A stretch of DNA of 32,509 nucleotides from Phenylobacterium sp. (GTDB lineage: Bacteria; Pseudomonadota; Alphaproteobacteria; Caulobacterales; Caulobacteraceae): contig JAGNIV010000031.1 of NCBI GenBank assembly GCA_018001015.1, positions 1-32,509 on the forward strand. Direction: 5' to 3'. Position numbers and translations under genes: made by a program. The notes beneath the pieces are model-generated. The model saw nothing but the letters and a program-made list of their open reading frames with translations. It had not been told where the DNA came from and made no database searches. This document shows positions 27,626 through 32,509 of the stretch, piece by piece (position 1 is the stretch's first letter; every line of letters starts with the position of its first letter).

Positions 27626-28330
27626 CCCGATCCACGGCTCGGCCTCTTTGAGGCCGGGCCGCTGCAGGCCTTCGCAGGCGATGTGATCAAGGTGGGCGTT
27701 GTCGGCAGCGCGAAGACAATCGAGGACACGCGCAAGTTCTTCGACGCCGCCAAGGGCGGTTTCGAGGGTATGTCGGAGAAGCACCCCAACCTGCATCCAG
27801 CCTTCCCCGGCCTCACCAATCAAAACCCCTACCGATGCCGGTTCGAGATAGAGGAAGGGGCCGCTCTCGCTCTGTCCCAGGCGCGTATTGAGAAGATCAC
27901 CAAGGAGCCGAACCATCAGAAGGCCGTGGAACTAGCCGTCGGCGAGATCATGGACCAGCTCCGCGCCATGGACGAAAGCGGCGACAGGCCTCACGTCGCC
28001 ATCGTCGCCTTGCCCGTCGCCCTTATCGAGCGGGTGTGGAACGCCAAGGTCGATTCCAAAGGGTCTCTCGAAAAGGACGACAGCAGCGGCTCCGACGCGC
28101 CGAACTTCCGCGGCATGCTCAAGGCCAAGGCCATGGGGATTAGCTTCCCGATCCAAATTGTCTGGGAAGACGTCGTAGACGCGAGGGCGAAGATTCCACG
28201 GAAGGTCAAGGAGACCAGCGCCCGCAAAATCCAGGACCCTGCCGGCATCGCCTGGAACCTGCTCAGCACCCTCTACTACAAGGGAAGCGGCCGCATCCCG
28301 TGGCGACGGATGCCGCGCGAGGGCGAGTAG
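27617..28330 (+). pseudogene. Truncated prokaryotic Argonaute (MID and start of PIWI)
   Basis: The 237 codons match the first half of a short prokaryotic Argonaute. [13 protein letters not shown] is the MID entry motif (DPRxGLxxxGP), and [19 protein letters not shown] is its first Rossmann strand-helix. HPAFPGL follows, then [17 protein letters not shown]. The end, [21 protein letters not shown], is the PIWI block usually written AWxxxxALYYKAGGxPW. Intact short forms run to about 450-500 residues; here a TAG at 28328-28330 ends the frame right after this block, so most of PIWI is lost. The next in-frame codons read Ala-Thr-Cys, which would fit the strand that normally follows, then lose similarity. 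No TIR/Sir2-APAZ or nuclease partner gene is next to it. The start is unclear (GTG 27617 or upstream, overlapping the opposite gene). It is probably a non-functional remnant of a defence gene. Confidence 0.7.
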
Positions 28331-28483
28331 GCGACCTGCACTTCTGTACGTATCCTCAGACTATTCGCGACCACCGTCTATCGGCCCTGCGACGACGTCA
28401 CAACTCTGCGCCGCGAAACGGAGGCCCGAGAGCGATCGTAGTGGAGCCCAGCGCGAACTGACTGAATACCGGACCGGACACCC

Positions 28484-28816
28484 ATGCCCACTCTCGCCAC
28501 CTGCCACTGCTCTGCTGTCCACCTCACCTGCGATCCCGCGCCGGTGGAGGTGACCGAGTGCACCTGCTCCATCTGCCGGCGCTATGGGGTGCTGTGGGCC
28601 TATTATGAGCCGTCCCAGGTGCGGATCGAGGGTGCGGCCACCGAGGTCTATGAGTGGGATGACCGGTCGATCCGGTTTCATCGCTGCGTCGCCTGCGGCT
28701 GCGTCACCCACTGGAGCGCCAAGGACTCGGCGGTGAACCGGATGGGGGTGAAGGCTGATGGACCTGGAGGTCCTGGCTGGGCCCCGCGTGCGGCATCTGG
28801 AGGGGGCGGGCGGTAA
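28484..28816 (+). CDS. GFA/CENP-V-family zinc protein with frameshifted C-terminus
   Basis: This 110-residue protein has the GFA (glutathione-dependent formaldehyde-activating-like) zinc motifs: CHC (Cys7, Cys9), CTCSIC (Cys26, Cys28, Cys31) and CVACGC (Cys68, Cys71, Cys73), with the FHRC and HWSAKD segments. After RMGVKA the frame turns into a Gly/Pro-rich tail. The usual C-terminal segment, MDLEVLAGPRVRHLEGAG, appears in another frame from ATG 28758. A 5-base deletion near 28751-28757 would explain this (normal homologues read about N-A-R-L-M-D there). The zinc-binding core is intact but the last strand is lost, so the protein may be unstable. Most GFA proteins have no proven formaldehyde role. 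Confidence 0.75.
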   Translation: MPTLATCHCSAVHLTCDPAPVEVTECTCSICRRYGVLWAYYEPSQVRIEGAATEVYEWDDRSIRFHRCVACGCVTHWSAKDSAVNRMGVKADGPGGPGWAPRAASGGGGR

Positions 28817-28852
28817 CTGGAGGCCCAAGCGGCGGGCGGCTTGCCCTCTGGC

Positions 28853-29197
28853 CCGAGGCGGAGGTCATGGGTCCTCGGGACAAGCCCGAGGATGACGGTT
28901 CAGGGGCTCGGGCCGGGGACGCGGCTGCGGCGGCCGGAGGTCCGCACCGCCCCTGCATCCGGACGCGGCCCGGCGCCGTACCGAAAGCATGTCGAGGGGA
29001 GCATGAGCATGGCGAATCCCGCCCAGGTGACGGTCTGGTATGACGGCGACTGTCCGCTGTGCCGCCGGGAGATCGCGGCGCTGCGGGGGCTGGATCGCAA
29101 GGCGCGGATCGCCTTTGTCGATCTGTCGATCGGCCTGCCCTGCCCGCTGGACCGGGACGCGATGATCGCGCGGCTGCACGCCCAGGAGGCCGGCGGG
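28853..29197 (+). repeat. 345-bp direct repeat, copy 1
   Basis: Bases 28853-29197 match 29658-30002 with about nine substitutions and no gaps (constant offset of 805). The unit holds a CCTCGGG-ACAAG-CCCGAGG hairpin, the 5' leader and the first 65 codons of a DUF393 gene. The copy ends abruptly at 29197, where the sequence turns unrelated. Confidence 0.9.
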
Positions 29198-29227
29198 AGT
29201 TACGGTGACACTGTACGAATTGCCTAA
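29003..29227 (+). pseudogene. Truncated DUF393 (DCC thiol-oxidoreductase) gene
   Basis: The first 65 codons equal, with three or so changes, the DUF393 protein at 29808-30209, including the DCPLC (DxxCxxC-type) motif. After codon 65 the frame runs into foreign sequence (SYGDTVRIA) and stops, giving 74 residues instead of 133. The 3' half of the domain is missing, so this is a broken duplicate. A ribosome binding site (GAGGGGAG) is still present, so a short product could be made. Confidence 0.8.
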
Positions 29228-29299
29228 AGCAGGTGGGTTGACGCCGCCCTTGCCGGCTATGCCGTCGCACCGAGCCTGAAAACCCCCTAGCTTGACCGC

Positions 29300-29656
29300 A
29301 TGAAGTTCCTCCGGCCCTTCGCCCTGATCCTGCTGGCGCCTTGTCTCGCCACGGCGGTGCTTTCGGAGGTCGTGTTCCACGAGGTGAGCCGTGCGAGCTT
29401 TGTCGCCCTGCCCTTCGCGATCCTTGGAACGGCGGCGGTGGCGACGGCTTGCGGCTGGGTGGTGGAGGCCGGCTGGGTGCGCTGGTTCGCCTTGGTCTTC
29501 ACGGTCGCCTTGGGCGCCGTGCTGGGCGCCGTGCTGGGCCTGCTCAGCGGAACGGACGACACGATGCTCTTCGGGGTGGTCTATGGGAGCGGCTGCGCGG
29601 CGGCCTGGGTCCTGCTCGACCTGACCGTCCCGAGGCGGCGGCGCTCCGACCTCTGA
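29300..29656 (+). CDS. Small four-helix membrane protein, unknown function
   Basis: I do not recognise this 118-residue protein. It has about four hydrophobic segments: residues 5-25, 32-55, 60-83 and 90-108. It ends in a basic tail, VPRRRRSDL. No motif points to a function. The gene sits exactly between the two copies of the 345-bp repeat, and its stop is one base before copy 2, so it belongs to the 460 bases that separate the copies. The ribosome binding site is weak. The frame is G/C-rich in codon third positions, which supports real coding. Confidence 0.55.
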   Translation: MKFLRPFALILLAPCLATAVLSEVVFHEVSRASFVALPFAILGTAAVATACGWVVEAGWVRWFALVFTVALGAVLGAVLGLLSGTDDTMLFGVVYGSGCAAAWVLLDLTVPRRRRSDL

Positions 29657-29657
29657 T

Positions 29658-30002
29658 CCGAGGCGGAGATCATGGGTCCTCGGGACAAGCCCGAGGATGA
29701 CGGTTCAGGGGCTCGGGCCGGGGACGCGGCTGCGGCGGCCGGAGGTCCGCGCCACCCCTGCATCCGGACGCGGCCCGGCGCCGTACCGAAAGCATGTCGA
29801 GGGGAGCATGAGCATGGCGGAACCCGCCCAGGTGACGGTCTGGTATGACGGCGACTGCCCGCTGTGCCGCCGGGAGATCGCGGCGCTGCGGGGGCTGGAC
29901 CGCAAGGCGCGGATCGCCTTTGTCGATCTGTCGATCGGCCTGCCCTGTCCGCTGGACCGGGACGCGATGATCGCGCGGCTGCACGCCCAGGAGACCGGCG
30001 GG
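29658..30002 (+). repeat. 345-bp direct repeat, copy 2
   Basis: This is the second copy of the unit at 28853-29197. Here it continues smoothly into the intact DUF393 gene, so this copy is probably the original and copy 1 the derived, truncated one. Confidence 0.9.
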
Positions 30003-30209
30003 CCGCTGCTGTCGGGGGCCGAGGCCTTCGCCGCCATGTGGCGGGCGATCCCGGCGCTGCGGCCGTTCGGCGAGATGGCGCGGCGGCCCGGCGTGCTGGG
30101 GCGGCTGGAACGTCTCTATATCGCCTTCCTGCGGGTGCGTCCGCTGCTGCAGGGCCTGCTGGGCGGACGGCGATCGCGGCCGGAGGCGCCGCGCCGGGCG
30201 CGGGTATGA
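29808..30209 (+). CDS. DUF393 (DCC-family) thiol-disulfide oxidoreductase-like protein
   Basis: This 133-residue protein has the DCC signature near its N-terminus: VWYDGDCPLCRREI, with Cys17 and Cys20 spaced as a CxxC pair in a thioredoxin-like strand-turn. GAEAFAAMWRAIPALRPFG follows, and an amphipathic C-terminal half with Leu/Arg-rich helices. Members are predicted thiol-disulfide oxidoreductases, but few have known partners. Starts at 29808 and 29814 are both in frame; GAGGGGAG precedes them. Its stop overlaps the ATG of the FAD oxidoreductase gene (ATGA), so the two are coupled and may share a redox task. Confidence 0.88.
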   Translation: MSMAEPAQVTVWYDGDCPLCRREIAALRGLDRKARIAFVDLSIGLPCPLDRDAMIARLHAQETGGPLLSGAEAFAAMWRAIPALRPFGEMARRPGVLGRLERLYIAFLRVRPLLQGLLGGRRSRPEAPRRARV

Positions 30210-31153
30210 CCCCAAGGATCGCGGTGATCGGGGCGGGCCTGGCCGGACTGGCCTGCGCCACCGGCCTGCGCCGCGCCGGCTTCCCGGTGACGGTGTTGGA
30301 CAAGGGGCGCGGCCCGGGCGGGCGGATGTCGGCGCGGCGGGTGGAGACGCCCCGGGGCCAGGTGACCTTTGATCACGGCGCCCAGTATTTCACCGCCCGG
30401 GCCCCGGGCTTTCGGGCGCAGGTCGAGGCCTGGGCCCTGGACGGAGTGTGCGCGCCCTGGCCGGCGGCGGGGGACGACGCCTGGGTCGGGACCCCGGCCA
30501 TGAACGCGCCGATCCGCGCCCTGGCGCAGCCCCTGGAGGTGGTCTGGGGACGCCGGGTGGAGACCCTGGTCAGCCGCGCGAAGGGCTGGACCCTGATCGC
30601 CGAGGGCGCCGCGCCGCTGGAGGCCGAGATCGTCATCCTGGCCGTGCCGGCCGAACAGGCGGCCGATCTGCTGGACGCCCACGACCCGGCGGGCGCCCGC
30701 CTGGCCCGGGCGACCCCGGCGGCGCCCTGCTGGACGCTGATGGCGTCGTTCCCGGAACGCCTGCCGGTGGCGGCCGACATCTTCCGAAGCGATGGCGTGA
30801 TCGGCTGGGCGGCGCGCAACAACGCCAAGCCCGGGCGCGGCGACACCGAGGCCTGGGTGATCCAGGCCAGCCCCCAGTGGTCGGCGGCCCACCTTGAGGA
30901 CCCGGCCGAGGCGGTCGCCGGGGCCCTGGCGGGCGCTTTCGCCGAGCTGGCCGGCGTCGCCTGGCCCGCGCCCCTGTCGCTGGCCGCCCACCGCTGGCGC
31001 TACGCCCGCTCCGGGACGGCCGACGCCGAGGCCCTGTGGTCGCCGCAGGCCGGCCTGGGGATCTGCGGCGACTGGCTGATCGGGCCGCGGGTGGAGTGCG
31101 CCTGGCTGTCGGGCCAGGCCCTGGCCCGAAAGGTGGCGGCCGCCCCGGCGTGA
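30206..31153 (+). CDS. FAD-dependent amine oxidase/renalase-like oxidoreductase
   Basis: This 315-residue flavoprotein has an N-terminal Rossmann motif (IAVIGAGLAGLACA, GxGxxG at 9-14) with acidic Asp34 at the end of strand two. GPGGRMSARRVET, the FAD-contacting Gly-Gly-Arg-Met block, follows, then HGAQYFTAR. Near the C-terminus GICGDWLIGPRVECAWLSG is the second FAD-contacting motif. This is the pattern of bacterial renalase-like NAD(P)/FAD-dependent oxidoreductases. Substrates may be oxidised nicotinamide forms or amines. The start is ATG 30206, overlapping the DUF393 stop; a longer frame from 29864 is the DUF393 antiframe. No signal peptide is seen. Confidence 0.9.
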   Translation: MTPRIAVIGAGLAGLACATGLRRAGFPVTVLDKGRGPGGRMSARRVETPRGQVTFDHGAQYFTARAPGFRAQVEAWALDGVCAPWPAAGDDAWVGTPAMNAPIRALAQPLEVVWGRRVETLVSRAKGWTLIAEGAAPLEAEIVILAVPAEQAADLLDAHDPAGARLARATPAAPCWTLMASFPERLPVAADIFRSDGVIGWAARNNAKPGRGDTEAWVIQASPQWSAAHLEDPAEAVAGALAGAFAELAGVAWPAPLSLAAHRWRYARSGTADAEALWSPQAGLGICGDWLIGPRVECAWLSGQALARKVAAAPA

Positions 31154-31245
31154 ATCGCGCCCCGTCGCCCGACCACGCCGCGGCGAGACGGGGGGCGGGA
31201 AATCGGTATCATGGGGACGATGCGCCTAGGCGCGGGGGACCCTGC

Positions 31246-31836
31246 ATGGAACGCGACCGGCTGACGGCCTTCACCGACGGGGTGCTGGCGATCATCATCA
31301 CCATCATGGTGCTGGAGTTGCGGCCGCCGCATGGGGCGGGGTTTGAGGACCTGGTGGGGTTGCTGCCGGTGTTCCTGAGCTATGTGCTGAGCTTCATCTA
31401 CGTCGGCATCTACTGGAACAATCACCACCACTTCTTCCAGCTGGTGGAGACCGTCGACGGGGCGATCCTGTGGGCCAACCTGCACCTGCTGTTCTGGCTG
31501 TCGATGGTGCCGTTCACCACCGCCTGGATGGGGGAGAACCACTTCGCCCCGGCGCCCACGGCGCTGTACGGCGGCTCGCTGCTGATGGCGGCGGTGGCCT
31601 GGGTGATCATGCAGCGCCTGATCTTCCGGCGGCAGGGGGCGGGCTCGCCGTTGAAGGCCGCCCTGGGGCGCGACCTGAAGGGCAAGCTGTCGCCGGCGAT
31701 CTATGTCGCCGGGATCGCCCTGTCCTTCGTCAGCCCGCCGGCGGCCGCGGCCATGTACCTGGCCGTGGCCCTGATATGGCTGATCCCCGACAAGCGGGTG
31801 GAGGCCCATATCGAGAGCCACAATGCTCAGCCCTGA
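31246..31836 (+). CDS. TMEM175-family (DUF1211) ion-channel-like membrane protein
   Basis: This 196-residue protein has about six membrane segments. The first opens with the TMEM175 signature, here AFTDGVLAIIITIMVLEL; the usual FSD triplet is FTD (residues 9-11). NNHHHFF and WLSMVPFTTAWMG are also typical. Bacterial members are single-repeat proteins that form tetrameric, potassium-permeable channels with a hydrophobic gate rather than a normal selectivity filter. The Ser-to-Thr swap is conservative. ATG 31246 follows GGGGGA. Its end overlaps the start of the next gene by 14 bases. Confidence 0.88.
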   Translation: MERDRLTAFTDGVLAIIITIMVLELRPPHGAGFEDLVGLLPVFLSYVLSFIYVGIYWNNHHHFFQLVETVDGAILWANLHLLFWLSMVPFTTAWMGENHFAPAPTALYGGSLLMAAVAWVIMQRLIFRRQGAGSPLKAALGRDLKGKLSPAIYVAGIALSFVSPPAAAAMYLAVALIWLIPDKRVEAHIESHNAQP

Positions 31837-32188
31837 TCCGGAGGGCGTGCTGGCCCGGCTGCGGGGCCTGTGCCTGGCGCTGGCGCAGACCGACGAGGTG
31901 ATCAGCCACGGCATCCCGGCCTTTCGCGTGGCGGGCAAGATGTTCGCCTATTACCGCCACGACCATCACGGCGACGGGATGACCGTAGTCTGCGTGAAGA
32001 CCTCGGGGCGCGATGAGCAGGAGATGCTGATCGAGGCCGACGCCGACGTGTTCAGCAAGCCGGCCTATCTGTGGCCGTCGGGCTGGGTGGGGATGAGCCT
32101 GGCGGCGCCCGACTGGGAGCACGTGGCGGCGCGGCTGGCCACGAGCTGGCGGCTGGCGGCGCCGAAGCGGTTGGTGCGGGACCTCTAA
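31823..32188 (+). CDS. MmcQ/YjbR-family protein
   Basis: This 121-residue protein shows the MmcQ/YjbR pattern: ISHGIPAFRVAGKMFAYY near residues 27-44, VVCVKTS, and a C-terminal YLWPSGWVGMSL followed by a helix with VAARLATSWRLAAPKRLV. The fold is a CyaY-like alpha/beta module and is often annotated as DNA-binding, though the role is not proven. It starts inside the end of the TMEM175 gene, so the two are probably co-translated. Downstream lies only repeat sequence and an insertion element. Confidence 0.87.
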   Translation: MLSPDPEGVLARLRGLCLALAQTDEVISHGIPAFRVAGKMFAYYRHDHHGDGMTVVCVKTSGRDEQEMLIEADADVFSKPAYLWPSGWVGMSLAAPDWEHVAARLATSWRLAAPKRLVRDL

Positions 32189-32226
32189 CCCCTCCCCCGC
32201 TCCCTCAACCGCTCACCCCGGCGAAG

Positions 32227-32398
32227 GCCGGGGCCCAGATTCACCTCGGGCCTTCGATCAGGATTTCCCGTTCGTGTGGTTCGTGGACAATCTGATGGGT
32301 CTATCGGCGGCGCCAGCGCAAGAATTGGAACCACGAACCACACGAACCACACGAACGGGAGGCCAACTCCAACCGCCCGGCCTGAATCTGGGTCCCCT
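32227..32398. repeat. Large nested palindrome next to IS30 element
   Basis: Outer arms GGGGCCCAGATTCA (from about 32230) and TGAATCTGGGTCCCC (ending near 32396) differ by one base. Inside them, a 20-base arm at 32267-32286 (CCCGTTCGTGTGG start) is complementary to 32331-32359, where the unit CCACACGAA occurs twice. The 257 bases from 32189 to 32445 hold no gene, only this element and the left edge of the insertion sequence. Confidence 0.7.
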
Positions 32399-32416
32399 GA
32401 GTTCTCAAACGAAGTG

Positions 32417-32443
32417 CAACACCTTGCGTTGGCGGAGGTGTTG
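32417..32443 (+). promoter_or_regulatory. Hairpin over the transposase ribosome binding site
   Basis: CAACACCT (32417-32424) and AGGTGTTG (32436-32443) form a perfect 8-bp stem ending three bases before the transposase ATG. The right arm and the adjacent loop contain the GGAGG ribosome binding site. It could hold back translation of transcripts entering from outside (inference). Confidence 0.45.
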
Positions 32444-32445
32444 TC

Positions 32446-32509
32446 ATGGGACGGCTCTACGAGCAGCTCAGCCTTGAGGAGCGGTGCGAGATTTCCCGGC
32501 TACGTGGCT
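32446..32509 (+). CDS. IS30-family transposase, N-terminus (cut by window edge)
   Basis: The 21 visible codons begin MGRLYEQLSLEERCEISRL, the usual opening of IS30-type transposases (a YxxLSLEER...I helix that begins the N-terminal helix-turn-helix). GGAGG lies seven bases before ATG 32446. The catalytic DDE domain is beyond the window. Confidence 0.75.
   Translation, partial: MGRLYEQLSLEERCEISRLRG

Larger units (their letters stand above)
32402..32509 (+). mobile_element. Left end of an IS30-family insertion sequence (partial)
   Basis: The start of an IS30-like transposase gene with a short A/T-richer leader (TTCTCAAACGAAGTGCAACA) abuts the nested palindrome. The exact left end is not fixed because the right end and target duplication are outside the window. 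IS30-family elements use short imperfect terminal repeats, and the leader here is a plausible terminal repeat. Confidence 0.6.

Noticed and set aside
27626-27916. Upstream extension of the DUF4156 gene
   Set aside because: It would place a signal peptide in the middle of the protein and covers the Argonaute remnant on the other strand.
32331-32359. CCACACGAA direct repeats, possible CRISPR-like array
   Set aside because: There are only two or three short units without spacers, and they are part of a palindrome.

Overview
This is a high-GC bacterial chromosome segment from an alphaproteobacterium, most likely Caulobacterales (Phenylobacterium or Caulobacter type). That placement is an inference from strong G/C third-position codon bias, a Caulobacter-like promoter in front of btuB, a perfect FNR/FixK box, and several families of short dispersed palindromes (such as CGTCATCCCGG...CCGGGATGACG) between genes. 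No rRNA, tRNA or CRISPR array was found.

Left third (1-13218): the 3' end of a sulfatase; a two-gene unit of haloalkane dehalogenase and DUF1330 protein, read divergently from a secreted or anchored metallo-beta-lactamase-fold hydrolase and a glutathione-S-transferase-like protein; a TetR regulator; and a periplasmic Ntn-hydrolase of the penicillin/AHL acylase family. This looks like a detoxification or small-molecule hydrolysis neighbourhood. Then come phosphoenolpyruvate carboxylase (ppc) with a perfect 14-bp palindrome in its leader, a degenerate receiver-like protein, an SLC13-type transporter and an anchored protein of unknown function.

Middle (13219-27250): an EthA-like flavin monooxygenase is divergent from a redox module (rubrerythrin, heterodisulfide-reductase-like Fe-S protein, DUF3501), with a perfect TTGAT-CAAG-ATCAA box between them. 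On the minus strand lies a galactose operon: FkbM-like methyltransferase, GH36 alpha-galactosidase, galK, galT, galM, then a YeiH-family transporter. Successive genes from the methyltransferase to galM overlap by 1-4 bases. Together they would release galactose from alpha-galactosides and run the Leloir pathway. Upstream is btuB (B12 TonB-dependent receptor) under a textbook cobalamin riboswitch.

Right part (27250-32509): a patchy accessory region with less G/C-rich sequence at its left. It holds a small secreted DUF4156 protein, a truncated prokaryotic Argonaute (MID plus start of PIWI), a GFA-family gene with a frameshifted tail, and a 345-bp direct duplication that leaves one broken and one intact DUF393 gene. 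These are followed by an FAD oxidoreductase, a TMEM175-like channel and an MmcQ/YjbR protein. The window ends in a nested palindrome with the first codons of an IS30-family transposase.

The most notable items are the Argonaute remnant, the FNR/FixK box at the BVMO/rubrerythrin divergent region, the tightly coupled galactose operon, and the recent duplication next to the insertion sequence.
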